Below the pieces are notes generated by a model that was not told the DNA's origin, searched no databases, and saw only the letters and a list, made by a program, of their open reading frames with translations. A program made the translations under genes and the position numbers. DNA of 64,000 nt, taken from contig NZ_JAFBIO010000001.1 of assembly GCF_021531255.1 (NCBI RefSeq), positions 517,048-581,047 of the forward strand. The letters run 5' to 3'. The stretch's first letter is position 1, and the number at the start of each line of letters is the position of its first letter. Shown here one piece after another: positions 17,309-26,580 of this stretch. The stretch is from Allofournierella massiliensis. GTDB lineage: Bacteria > Bacillota > Clostridia > Oscillospirales > Ruminococcaceae.

Positions 17309-18343
17309 TCAGCTCTCTGTCACCTGAATGGAAAGCTGGTATTCCTTCCCGTTCAGGGAAATACGATAATGGTTTTCCCTGCTCTTTTTCTCGGGCAGGG
17401 GCCCGTTCAGTTTCTGCTCCAGCTCCTCCAGCCGGGCCTGCTGCTCCCGCCAGGCCTGATGGGCCTGGGCCACCGAAACCGCCTGGAAGCGTATGATATC
17501 CCCCGGGCGGGCCTGGCCGATGACCGGCAGATCGGCGGAGATCACCGCGGCGATCTTGGTATATCCGCCCACCGTCTGGCGCTCGGCCAGCATGATGATG
17601 GGCAGGCCGGAGGTGGGCACCTGGATGGCCCCCGTGACCATGCCGTCCGAGATGATGTTGCCGTCCCCCTTGTGCTGAATCACCGGCCCGTCCAGCCGGC
17701 AGCCCATCCGGTCAAAGTCATTGGTGATGGTATAGGGCTGGCTCAGGAAGGTCTCAATGCCCTGGGCAGTAAACGCGTCCTCCTGGGGGCCCAGGATCAC
17801 CCGCAGCACCCGCTCCTTCCCCCGGGCTTCAAGGGGCTCGGCCCGGCGCTGTTCCATCCGGGGAAGGCTGCTTCTGGGGGAAGAAAATCCGACCCTGTCC
17901 CCCTTGGCCAGCTTGCGGCCCTGCAGGCCGCCCATCTTGTTCTGCACACCGGTGGCCCGGCTGCCCATGACCACCGGAACTTCCAGCCCACCCGCAAAGG
18001 CCAGGTAGGTCCGGCAGCCGGTGCGGGCAGCGCCCAGCCGCAGCACTGAGCCCGCTTTTACCAGGACCGCGCAGTTCATGGGCAGGGGCTGCCCGTCCAG
18101 CTGAGGCGCCATATCCCCGCCGGTGATGGCGATCACATTTTCCTGCTCAAAGCGCAGGGCCGGCCCCAGCAGGGTGACCTCCAAAGCGCTTGCGTCCCGG
18201 GGATTGCCCACCAGGATATTGGCCGTCTGGAAAGAAACACGATCCATGGGGCCGGAGGGCGAAACGCCGAACTGTTCGTACCCGAATCTTCCCCCGTCCT
18301 GCACCGTGGTCAGAACGCCGGGATTTTCTACCAAAATGCCCAT
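17309..18343 (-). CDS. pxpC: 5-oxoprolinase subunit C (biotin-dependent carboxyltransferase family)
   Basis: Subunit of the bacterial ATP-dependent 5-oxoprolinase PxpABC, which opens pyroglutamate to glutamate; 344 residues. It has the family start VENPGVLTTVQDGGRFGYEQFGVSPSG-like block, GPALRFE and the ATGVQNKMGG region of the cyclophilin-like fold (also called KipA/allophanate hydrolase subunit 2). It begins 2 bp after pxpB with an AGGAGGG SD inside the pxpB end. No pxpA is present in the window. Confidence 0.92.
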   Translation of the reverse strand: MGILVENPGVLTTVQDGGRFGYEQFGVSPSGPMDRVSFQTANILVGNPRDASALEVTLLGPALRFEQENVIAITGGDMAPQLDGQPLPMNCAVLVKAGSVLRLGAARTGCRTYLAFAGGLEVPVVMGSRATGVQNKMGGLQGRKLAKGDRVGFSSPRSSLPRMEQRRAEPLEARGKERVLRVILGPQEDAFTAQGIETFLSQPYTITNDFDRMGCRLDGPVIQHKGDGNIISDGMVTGAIQVPTSGLPIIMLAERQTVGGYTKIAAVISADLPVIGQARPGDIIRFQAVSVAQAHQAWREQQARLEELEQKLNGPLPEKKSRENHYRISLNGKEYQLSIQVTES

Positions 18344-18345
18344 GA

Positions 18346-19074
18346 TCAGCCCTCCTTCTCGTAGGTTCTGGGCTGATAGCAGCCCAGCTCCACCCGCCTC
18401 TTGATATCCAGGAATTCCGCCTTATCCACCGGGATATGGCGGATCCATTGCCCGGCTTTCAGCAAGAAGGGATTGTCTTTGCGGTAGTCACAGGCCAACA
18501 GGGGGGTGGTGCCGATGATATTCCAGCCGCAGGGCTGCTCGAAGGGGATGATATCGCTCAGCCCCAGCTGCACCACTATGCTCCCGGCCGGGATCTTCAC
18601 CCGGGGCGTTTCCCGGCGCTTGAAGGAAAAGGGATTCTCAAACCGGGCCGTGTAGGGGTGCCCGGGGGCAAAGCCCAGCATATATACATAGTAGTCGCTC
18701 TGGCTGTGGATGCGGATGATCTCTTCCTCGGTTTTGCCCTCGATGCGGGCGATCTCTTCCAGATCCAGGGCGTACTCCCCCTCGTACAGCACCGGGATCT
18801 CGGTGACGATCGCTTTGGGCAATGCGGAAAGATCCAGGTGCCGCACACTCTGGGCGATCGCTTCCTTCAGCTGTTCCGGGTCTGCTTTGAGGGGATCGTA
18901 ATGCAGTAGCAGAGACCGGTATGTGGGCACCATCTCGCCCACGCCGAAAAGCCGCTGTTCTTCCAGCGCCCGCTTGAGTGCCACCACCTTCCGGTTCACT
19001 TCTATACTGATCTTGTTTTCGAATTCCACCAGCAGCGCCTGGTCCCCCACATCGTGCAAGGTATAGGTATCCAT
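18346..19074 (-). CDS. pxpB: 5-oxoprolinase subunit B
   Basis: Partner of PxpC (KipI/allophanate hydrolase subunit 1 family); 242 residues, normal length. Typical motifs are GDQALLVEF at the N-terminus, YVYMLGFAPGHPY and the IPAGSIVVQ strand. The ATG at 19074 has GGAGG upstream; a longer open frame continues into unrelated sequence and is not used. The gene is only about 150 bp from the decayed mobile-element junction, and pxpA, normally beside it, is missing. Confidence 0.93.
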   Translation of the reverse strand: MDTYTLHDVGDQALLVEFENKISIEVNRKVVALKRALEEQRLFGVGEMVPTYRSLLLHYDPLKADPEQLKEAIAQSVRHLDLSALPKAIVTEIPVLYEGEYALDLEEIARIEGKTEEEIIRIHSQSDYYVYMLGFAPGHPYTARFENPFSFKRRETPRVKIPAGSIVVQLGLSDIIPFEQPCGWNIIGTTPLLACDYRKDNPFLLKAGQWIRHIPVDKAEFLDIKRRVELGCYQPRTYEKEG

Positions 19075-21457
19075 CGAATTTTCCTCCGCTGATCCGCCGG
19101 CCCTGAGCCCAGGCCGGCCGGGATGATGTATAAATGGATAAACCCGCCCCAAACAGGGCGCCGCGCAGGCAGCCGGCACCGGCGGCCGGGCGAGTGCCGG
19201 CTGCGTTTCGCGCCGTTGCTGCTTCGCCAAGCTCAATGATTTTTGAGATTAGGTCATTTTTTATCTCCCGTTCCAACAGAGGCTTCAGGATATCATAGTT
19301 TTCTACAAACGGCATCACAAGTCCGTCCGGTTCGGCGTCGGAAAGTGCCTTTCTCAGCCATGCGCGGGCTTCCTCGCTCTTTCCCAGGCGTTCATAGGCT
19401 GCCGCTGTCTGGATGCGGATGTGCAGGGCCACCAGCGCATAGTGCATGGCTTCGCAGACGGCCAGCAGCTCTGCGCTGCGTCCCACTACCTTGGCATAAG
19501 CGCCCTGGGCAAGATACACCTGATTTTCGATTATTTCCATCATGGGCTTGCCCGGCGCAAGCATATTGACGGCGGAGAGCCGGTGCTGCGAAAAAATCTC
19601 CGGGATTTTGCCCGTTTCGCCCAGCAGCGCATGGTAGTAAGCACTGGTGGCACTCCAGATGTTGATCCACGACGCATCGTGGTAGCGCAGCAGCGCCGCG
19701 TATCGCTCCTCAAAGGTATATCGTTGTTCCACACCGGTATGCAGCGAGAGCCGCCGCGACAGAAAATCGCAGCAGAGTGCCATGTTGATCTGCCCGTTGT
19801 CCTTCACCTGCGCGTAGGCGCACTCCAATTCGATGTGCGCATCGGTGAAACGGCCCTGACAGAACAGTGCCTCTGCGCGCATGATGGTTTCCGCGCCCTG
19901 CCCGTGGTGGTTGGTGACCTTATAGTAATGGGGCATACATTCGTCCATTTCGGCAAGCTCGCTTTGCAGTTCTCCCGGCGCGCGATAGAACATCATCAGA
20001 ACGGAAGGAGAGCCAAAGGTCCAGCCGCCGCTATTCTGGATGCTGATGGCGGGGCGGGACATCTGTGTGCTGGCACTGCGGTGCAGACGGCTCATGGCGC
20101 TGATGTCATTGTAGCAGAGAAAGCTCAGAATGAGATCACACTCGCCCAGCAGGTTGCCGCGCTCTTCCTTGGGCAGCTCCGGGTGTTCCTCAATGGCTGT
20201 CAGCAGCAGCGCCTTCAGCTCCAGCATTTTCGGGATCTGCCGCCATGTGAACATCCGGCGCATCAGCACCAGAATGGCAAAGGGATGTGACTTCAATGTT
20301 TTCGCCGGACACCCATCCAGTATCTCCAGTACCTCCGAGGGCTTCAACGATGCCAGCAGGATGCCCGCATCGCTGCGAATGACCCGCAGCAGTGCATCGT
20401 AGTTTTCGCTTTTCCGGTAAGCAGCGATGGCATGGAGATACTGCCGGTGCTCTTCATACCAGAGACCAAAACGCTCCCAATAGAGCTTCTGCGTTTCAGA
20501 CTCCATCGCCAGAAAACTCCGCTCGGCGCACTCCTTCATCATGTGGTGGAAACGATAGGTCGCGCCGTCCGGCAGGCGCGTAACAAAGGCGTTCTGCTCG
20601 GTCAGCATGGAGAGAATTTGCCCCGCGTCCGCGTCGCCTGTGATGCGCTGCGCCATTTCGACGGTAAATTCATCGGCAAGTCCCATGACCGCCAAAAACT
20701 CCCGCTGTTTTTCCGGCAGCGGATCGATCATGGCGGCGGTAAAGGTGGTATAGATGTCGGAATTGCGGCTGGGCAGCACGCCGCGCTCAGAGAGCGTTCG
20801 CAGATTCAGGTACACGGCGGAGAACCAGCCCTCGCTGGAATAGAGGAGACTTTCGACCTGCGCTTCGGAAAGCTCCGTGCCGCAGCGATGGGCATAGACG
20901 GCAAGCTCCGTATGGTTCAGGCGCAGTTGCTCCGTGCCGATTTGATAGACCTTTGCCCCCAGCCGCAACGTCTCCGCAGCGGGCAGAAAACGGTCCCGGC
21001 TGGCGACGATCAAATGCACATTGACGGGCAGCCGGTTTGCCAGCATACAGAGGAAGGTCGAGGCACGTCTGTCCGTCAGCAGATGAAAATCGTCAATGAA
21101 AATGTAGCAGGATGTTTCTCCCGCCAGCTCATGGCAGAGGTCATCCACCATCAGTCCGCCGCCTGCTGCGTCCGTGGGGCAAGGATATTCCCGCAGGAAG
21201 GGAAAGCCCGCGCGGGCAAACGCCTCCTGTACGCTTTTCCAGAAGATCGCAAGGTTATCGGAATACACGCTGATGCGGATGATTTTCAGGGTTTCCGCCT
21301 TGGCGCGCTCCTCCAGATACCAGTTCACCGCCGTGGTCTTTCCGTAGCCCATGGGGGCGACCACGGTGGTCATGGCGCAGCGGGAGATGGGCCGCAGGCT
21401 CTCCTGCAGCCGCTCGGATATGTAAATGGTATTCAAATTCCATTTCGGTTTTGGCAT
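18638..21457 (-). pseudogene. MalT/LuxR-family ATPase regulator, C-terminal HTH lost
   Basis: Large regulator of the STAND/LAL type. The N-terminus has a P-loop (VVAPMGYGKTT) and a Walker B-like YIFIDDFHLL, followed by several hundred residues of helical TPR-like repeats. Similarity stops at about 19230 (after SKIIELGE): where the LuxR HTH should follow, the frame runs into unrelated sequence and then across pxpB in another frame until 18638. The ATG at 21457 has GGAGG. Without an HTH it cannot bind DNA in the usual way. Base composition is lower in G+C than pxpBC, in line with acquired DNA. Confidence 0.7.
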
Positions 21458-21476
21458 AATGCGTACCTCCGACGAT

Positions 21477-22268
21477 TTATTCTCCCAAAGTCTCCGACTC
21501 AAACGGCACGATTACGGATCTCAGCATCCGTACCTCCGGCAAACTCTGGATATATCGCATTGCTGTCTTAGCAAAGACATTGGATTTTATCGTGTCCCAA
21601 TCTGCCAGCTTCACAATCTCCGCTGTGCCGTTTTCAAAATCAAACCGAATCTCACCCCATTCGCCGTCGTTGTCCGCCCGATACAGGTAGACAGCGGCGG
21701 CTATTTTTTTGTTCTTTTTGCGGCACTCGGTCTGCTTCAGCGTTACGGTATGAACAAGGCCGCTTTCCAGCAGCTTCAGGCGTAGCTTGTCAAGCGTGCG
21801 CCGGTAAAACCTCTCCGCGCCGCTGGCTGTCGTTCCCTCAAAATCCACCGCCAAGTCCTCAAAGGTGGACTGCGTAGACAAAGTGCTGACGCGCCCGCAG
21901 GTCATGCAGATGGCGTTCCGCTTTTCCAGATACCATTGCTCTTTATAGGATAGCGGCTCAAATGCCGCCGCGACCGTCTTTGCCTGAATCCCGTTCCAGA
22001 GGATTTCGGCATAGTTCCAGCTATCGTCGCGCGTCACATCCTCGCCAGTTTCCTCACTGTCCTCGTCCTGCTCCATTCGATAGAGGGAAACGATACTGCG
22101 GTTGCGCCGGGCAATGGTCAGCAGCTCGTCCGCAGAAACGCTTTCGCCCTTATATCCGCTTTGGGCGGCGAACTCAGAAATGACCTCTGCGCGGCTTTTA
22201 CCCGAATTGTTATATATCGCGCCAATCTGCCGCACACGCCGGTACTCCGCAAGGCTGGCAGCGGTCAT
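21477..22268 (-). pseudogene. Sigma-70-like element regulator, C-terminal piece
   Basis: 263 codons. The sequence has helix-rich segments such as YNNSGKSRAEVISEFAAQSGY, an acidic TGEDVTRDDSWNYAEILW stretch, and a region 4-like part (LSYKEQWYLEKRNAICMTCGRVS) recalling sigma-type proteins of clostridial integrative elements. It begins out of frame with the upstream fragment, overlapping it by 59 nt, and has no SD, which suggests a frameshift or deletion within one original gene. Assignment is tentative. Confidence 0.45.
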
Positions 22269-22551
22269 ATCCGTTGCGGGTGAGAAAGCGGTAAATTACA
22301 CCGTTCAGCCGCTTTTCAAAGTGGTGCAGGAAGAAGAAAAGTATGCAAGGTCTTTGCGATGGGCTGGCTTCGCGTATGTAGTCGTTCAGTTTCATTTGCG
22401 GCGGTTCCGGGTCAAGCTGAAAGACGTTCTGGACTTCGCGCATGGTCAGATCATCGGCATTATAGAACGGTACTTTTGCCACATAGCCGGTCAAATCCCA
22501 TGCCCAGTCCGCAAACTGCGCTGGTATCATCTCATTACGATTATCCTTCAT
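22210..22551 (-). pseudogene. Sigma-70-like element regulator, N-terminal piece
   Basis: 113 codons with a good AAGGAGG SD and ATG at 22551. It ends with ILFFFLHHFEKRLNGVIYRFLTRNGYD, which looks like the start of a sigma region 2, then shifts to an unrelated reading. The expected continuation of region 2 is absent, and the next frame (21477-22268) carries the rest. Most likely the front half of one broken gene. Confidence 0.45.
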
Positions 22552-22581
22552 CTCCGCACCTCCTTCCGCTGTGGGTTTTGA

Positions 22582-23709
22582 TTACTGCTTCCTATTTGCT
22601 TTCGCTTCTGCCAACAAAGCCGCCTGCTCCATTTCGGCGGCGTAGCTGCCCTGCGCATAGTCGTTGTCTTGCAGCGCCTTTTCCAGCTTGCTTTTTGCAA
22701 GTACTTTCATCACAGCGGCGGTCTGCTCGTCCAGCGTGCCGCGCCCAAGATACTGCGTGATCGTGTTGAACCGCTTTGTATAGATTTTCTTGATAGGATG
22801 GTCAGGGGCAAGCTCCCGCTGCTCCCGCCCGCGAAGATTTCCGACCTGACGGCAGGTGCGACCGCGTTTGTCATTTGGCGCGTAGCCGCTGCAATATTTC
22901 GTGTGCCGCGCGTCGGTGGTCAGGAACCATTTCCCGCAGACGGCGCATTTTCTCGGCGCGTGCCCGACGCATAACCCCTCAAAAAGATCGGCGCGAAACA
23001 TCCCAACAAAGGATACAAAGTGCATCCGCTTGACGAGCTGCGCCTCCGCATTGCCGGGATGGATCGCGGGAACATACTGCACCGTCGCATTGGTCAGTGC
23101 CATCCACGAGGGATTGCTTTCTTCCAAGGTGGCGTTCTCCCTGAAAAACTGCCCAAACGCGGCGGCATATCCAATGGGCGTCCGTATTTCGGCGTTTTTT
23201 TGCAAGAACTCTGCAAATGCAGTCAACGTCATTTTATACTGTCGCAGGGAATAGCTCAGATGCCCCAGCACCGGAATGACGCGGATCAGGAGTGCCGCCA
23301 AAGGCTGTGTGCCCATGACACCGCTGAGCGCCTGCTGCTCCATCGAAAGCTGCAAATAATTGTTCAGTTCGGCAAACGCTTCTTCGGAAAACGCCGGCGT
23401 GAGGTAATCTTCAAACTGTTTTCTGTCCAAATGGGAAAACGGCTGGACATCGTGCAGCTCGTGAATGATAGCCCGTCCCGCCTCCTGCGCTTTCGGGAGA
23501 AGCTGCATATCTACATTCTTTAAGCCAATGCCGGTCAGCAGTTGATTCAGGATCCTGCACGGCGCGTCCAATCGCGTGATCGTTTCGTCGGGAATGTTCA
23601 ATACCGCGCAGCCGATCGTTCCGGTCGGCATGACGCTGCCCGCGTAAGTCACGGTATCCTGCCAGAAATCCAAAGATAAAACCTCGTGGCTGATAAGCTC
23701 CTGTGCCAT
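22582..23709 (-). CDS. DUF6076-like protein with C-terminal zinc ribbon
   Basis: 375 residues, soluble. The C-terminal third holds a cysteine cluster, RKCAVCGKWFLTTDARHTKYCSG, typical of a zinc ribbon in many element-borne proteins annotated DUF6076. The N-terminal part is mixed helix/strand with no recognised motif. Start ATG at 23709 has AGGAGG. Its function is unknown; it lies in the mobile-element remnant between the sigma-like fragment and the CHC2 gene, which is on the opposite strand. Confidence 0.55.
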   Translation of the reverse strand: MAQELISHEVLSLDFWQDTVTYAGSVMPTGTIGCAVLNIPDETITRLDAPCRILNQLLTGIGLKNVDMQLLPKAQEAGRAIIHELHDVQPFSHLDRKQFEDYLTPAFSEEAFAELNNYLQLSMEQQALSGVMGTQPLAALLIRVIPVLGHLSYSLRQYKMTLTAFAEFLQKNAEIRTPIGYAAAFGQFFRENATLEESNPSWMALTNATVQYVPAIHPGNAEAQLVKRMHFVSFVGMFRADLFEGLCVGHAPRKCAVCGKWFLTTDARHTKYCSGYAPNDKRGRTCRQVGNLRGREQRELAPDHPIKKIYTKRFNTITQYLGRGTLDEQTAAVMKVLAKSKLEKALQDNDYAQGSYAAEMEQAALLAEAKANRKQ

Positions 23710-23893
23710 ACTGCGTCCTCCTGTCACGTTTTTCTATTTTCATTATACCACGAGAATATGAACGTGGAAGGACCTGTCATGTTTTTTGAAATGAACTTGT
23801 CATGCCATCCGCCTGTTATTTACGAATCCGAACATAAAACAGACAGAGAGGGAAGAAAACTTTCTCTTGAATCTATTTTACGGAGGATACAGC

Positions 23894-24523
23894 ATGAACC
23901 TTTTTCAAAACGTCAAGTATGGCGTGAGCTGTCGGGAAGCTGCGGAACGGTACGGGGTATCTGTCAACCGGCAGGGCAAAGCCCTCTGTCCGTTTCACTA
24001 CGACCGGCACCCCAGCCTGTATGTGGCAGACAATCATTATTTTTGTTTTGCCTGCGGCGCACATGGGGACGTGATTGACTTTGCCGCAGACTTTTTTGAT
24101 TTGCCGCTTTACGAAGCCGCCCAGCGGCTTGCGGCAGACTTCGGCATTGACACGGACCGACCGCCAACAAAGAAAATTCTTGAAAAGCGCAGACAGCAAA
24201 CAGAAGCACAGCAGCTCACGGAAAACGAGCGGCTGTGCTTTTCTGTTCTGTCCGATTACGCCCGCGTACTGCGGGAGTGGAAGTTGCGGTATGCGCCGCA
24301 GTCGTCTGACGAGACCGTTCACGCACGGTTTACGGAAGCCTGTCACAAACTCGACGAAACGGAATACTATCTGGATATTTTGTGCGCCGGGAATTCTCAC
24401 GAACGTGCCGAAGTGGTGCAGCAGCAGATGGCGGACGGCAAGCTGGACAGGCTGCAAAGAAGATTAGAGGAAATTCACAAGGAGGAATTGGAAGATGGAT
24501 ATGACAGCGCAGGCGTGGCCTGA
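23894..24523 (+). CDS. CHC2 zinc-finger (DNA primase-type) protein
   Basis: 209 residues. The N-terminal zinc finger of DnaG-type primases is complete: Cys32-x2-His35 ... Cys51-x2-Cys54, with HYFCFACGAHGDVIDF. There is no TOPRIM domain, so this is the short zinc-finger component used by plasmids and integrative elements alongside a separate P4-type helicase-primase. GGAGG precedes the ATG at 23894. It overlaps the primase gene by 29 nt, which suggests translational coupling. Confidence 0.85.
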   Translation: MNLFQNVKYGVSCREAAERYGVSVNRQGKALCPFHYDRHPSLYVADNHYFCFACGAHGDVIDFAADFFDLPLYEAAQRLAADFGIDTDRPPTKKILEKRRQQTEAQQLTENERLCFSVLSDYARVLREWKLRYAPQSSDETVHARFTEACHKLDETEYYLDILCAGNSHERAEVVQQQMADGKLDRLQRRLEEIHKEELEDGYDSAGVA

Positions 24524-25526
24524 ATGGTACGAAGGCAGGCATATCAATGAGGTGCTGTTCTGCCAGCAGTTTTTGGACAAGCACCCCATGAAATGCGTGC
24601 GCGGTCGGCTGTTCACGGTGGATGGGCTGATCGAGGACGAGGGGCAGATCGGCAATCTCATTCTGGAGGAAATCTCCGGGGTGCTGACCGCCAACCTATC
24701 CAAGACGGTTGCAAACCTGCTTGCCAGCATCAAGCTGCAAGCATATTCGCCGCCGCTGCCCATTGAGATGGATCGCATCCATGTTGCCAACGGGACGTGT
24801 TTCATGGACGGCAGCTTTACCGCCGACAAGAGCTACTGTAACAACCGGCTGACGGTCGCCTACAACCCTGACGCACCCACCCCGAAAAAGTGGCTGCAAT
24901 TCCTATCGGAGCTGCTGCAACCGGAGGACATTCCCACCTTGCAGGAGTTTTTGGGTTACTGTCTGCTGCCGACCACCAAGGGGCAGAAGATGCTCATGCT
25001 CATCGGCAAGGGCGGCGAGGGCAAAAGCCGCATCGGGCTTGTCATGCGCTCGCTGCTGGGCGACAGCATGAATACCACCAGCATCCAGAAGGTCGAGAGC
25101 GACCGGTTCCGCCGTGCGGATTTGGAAAACAAGCTCCTGATGGTGGACGACGATATGGATATGAGCGCCCTGCCCAAGACCAACTATATCAAATCCATCG
25201 TCACATCTGAGTGCAAGATGGACATGGAGCGCAAGGGCGTTCAGAGCTATCAGAGCCAGCTTTATGTGCGCTTTCTCTGCTTCGGCAACGGTGCGCTGAC
25301 CGCCTTACACGATAAGTCCGACGGTTTCTTTCGCCGCCAGATCGTGCTGACCACCAAAGATCGGCCTGCAGGCAGAGCAGATGATCCGTTTCTGGTGGAC
25401 AAGCTGCTGCGAGAAAAAGAGGGTATCTTTCTCTGGTGTCTGGAGGGGCTGCACCGGCTGATCGGGAACAACTATCTCCAATCCCTTCAACAGTTCATAG
25501 AGTTCGTCCAGCTCCTTTTGGGATAG
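24495..25526 (+). pseudogene. P4-family primase/helicase, 3'-truncated
   Basis: The frame encodes a D5/P4-type helicase domain with a Walker A motif (GKGGEGKS), MVDDDMDMSALPK, and FFRRQIVLTT near the end. The true protein continues after GIFLWCLEGLHRLIGNNY; here that point (about 25476) joins DNA from the blaI-like gene read backwards, adding about 15 unrelated residues. The C-terminal part is therefore lost. It would have replicated the element together with the CHC2 protein. Confidence 0.75.
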
Positions 25527-25850
25527 GGCCTGCTTCCGGGTCAGGGAGCTTACCATCAGGCTCAGGCTTCCCTGATACACCCGGCTGAGAAAATCCCTGG
25601 TTTCCCCCAGGGCGGCATCCTCCCGCATCAAAAGGGGCGAGAACACCTTGGGGCCTTTCTCTGCCGGCAGGCTTTCCAGCGCGCCCTTGTGCTCCAGCCG
25701 TCTCAAAAGGGTAAGGGTGGTGCTCCGGTTCCAGCCGCAGCGCTCTTCCATCTGCCGGGTGACCTCCCGCCCGGTGAGCGGCCCCGCCTCCCACAGGCAC
25801 TCCATAACGCTCCATTCTGCCTGCGTCAGGCCGATCTGCTTTTCTTCCAT
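25305..25850 (-). CDS. BlaI/MecI-family transcriptional repressor with fused C-terminal tail
   Basis: Residues 1 to about 122 form a BlaI-type winged helix (LTQAEWSVMECLWEAGPLTGREV, WNRSTTLTLLRRLEHKGAL) plus the dimerisation helices. The normal stop is missing: at about 25476 the frame crosses into the primase remnant and runs on to 25305, giving roughly 60 foreign residues. AGGAGGG precedes the ATG at 25850. The BlaR1-type M56 peptidase that normally follows is absent. It may still repress from the operator just upstream. Confidence 0.75.
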   Translation of the reverse strand: MEEKQIGLTQAEWSVMECLWEAGPLTGREVTRQMEERCGWNRSTTLTLLRRLEHKGALESLPAEKGPKVFSPLLMREDAALGETRDFLSRVYQGSLSLMVSSLTRKQALSQKELDELYELLKGLEIVVPDQPVQPLQTPEKDTLFFSQQLVHQKRIICSACRPIFGGQHDLAAKETVGLIV

Positions 25851-25864
25851 CTGCTTCCCTCCTT

Positions 25865-25915
25865 TGTGTTTACTTTTGTAAACACATTGCATCAAAAGCA
25901 GTCTGCATCTGTCAA
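25865..25915 (-). promoter_or_regulatory. blaI-type promoter and operator
   Basis: A perfect inverted repeat with 9-bp arms (TGTGTTTAC at 25865-25873 and GTAAACACA at 25878-25886, 4-bp spacer) lies 15 bp before the start codon. A TTGACA is at 25910-25915. The dyad fits the GTA/TAC core of BlaI/MecI operators. Confidence 0.6.
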
Positions 25916-26071
25916 CACATCATATTTGTACAGGCGAATTTTTCCCTGGGAAAACCGCCTTGGAGAAAGGGGCAAAAAACTAAAGGCATGGCGGCCGGGC
26001 AGACGCAAGATCCGCACACCGAAAAAAGGCAGCGTAATATATCCAAAAGCAGCACGCCTCACAAAGAAAAA

Positions 26072-26112
26072 AGCGGCGCAGGCAATCCCAACAAGGGGTT
26101 GCCTGCGCCGCT
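26072..26112 (-). terminator. Strong hairpin in a gene-free stretch
   Basis: A 14-bp stem (26072-26085 with 26099-26112) is followed on the minus strand by TTTTTT. No gene is recognised just upstream of it, between here and the tRNA remnant. Otherwise I see nothing in 25920-26280. Confidence 0.65.
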
Positions 26113-26285
26113 GCCTATACGCTTACAAAGCCTGATATAAAAATTTTTAAGGAACCAGGAATGCCCAAAATCACGGGCAGCCCTTCCCTCCCATATTCCG
26201 GATGTATGTGTTCGTTTATGAGGGCCTATGCACATTTATGGGGCGGGGGATTCTTCCCCGGCCCTGTTTTTTAACAAAAGAAAAA

Positions 26286-26319
26286 GCCGATATCCAACGT
26301 CTTTCAGTTGAATATCGGT
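26286..26319 (-). terminator. Original tRNA-Thr terminator, displaced by the island
   Basis: Stem CCGATAT (26287-26293) with ATATCGG (26312-26318) plus inner pairing, with T runs on both flanks. It sits directly beyond the duplicated tRNA 3' end, where the tRNA transcript would have ended before the island inserted. Confidence 0.6.
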
Positions 26320-26325
26320 TTTAGG

Positions 26326-26370
26326 TGGAGCTGCTATCCAGATTCGAACTGGAGACCTCATCCTTACCAA
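26326..26370 (-). repeat. Island end: 45-bp duplicate of the tRNA-Thr 3' part (att site)
   Basis: Identical over 45 bp to 32372-32416, covering the encoded CCA, T arm, variable loop and part of the anticodon stem-loop of tRNA-Thr. Identity ends inside the anticodon arm. Confidence 0.9.
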
Positions 26371-26580
26371 CCGGAATTTGAAACTTTTTATAATATTTTC
26401 CGTTCGTTTATGGTCATTTCTGTTCCGTTTCATTTGCTTTCCAGCACTTTTTAAATCTGTCGTTTCCACATATTCCACGCAGGTCTGTGGCTGTTTGTGT
26501 GGTCAAACGCCTTACGTAAAAAAGGCTTCATCGTTCACTCGCTTTTGAAAAGGATTCCAAATGTGTGGGAAGCCCTTGTT

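Larger units (their letters stand above)
19230..25476. mobile_element. Decayed mobile-element remnant
   Basis: A block with its own codon style carries a truncated MalT-like regulator, a broken sigma-like gene, a DUF6076-like gene, a CHC2 zinc-finger protein and a P4-type primase. The last gene on each side is cut exactly where chromosomal sequence begins: the regulator near 19230 and the primase near 25476. No integrase, relaxase or terminal repeat is left, so this is what remains after a larger integrative element was deleted or recombined. Confidence 0.6.

Noticed and set aside
18638..25526. Intact defence or conjugation system in the 19-25 kb remnant
   Set aside because: Only regulator and replication gene remnants are present; no nuclease, relaxase, coupling protein or toxin-antitoxin pair is seen.
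26236..26478. 80-codon frame across the att repeat on the minus strand
   Set aside because: It translates through the tRNA remnant and the terminator; no SD and no protein features.
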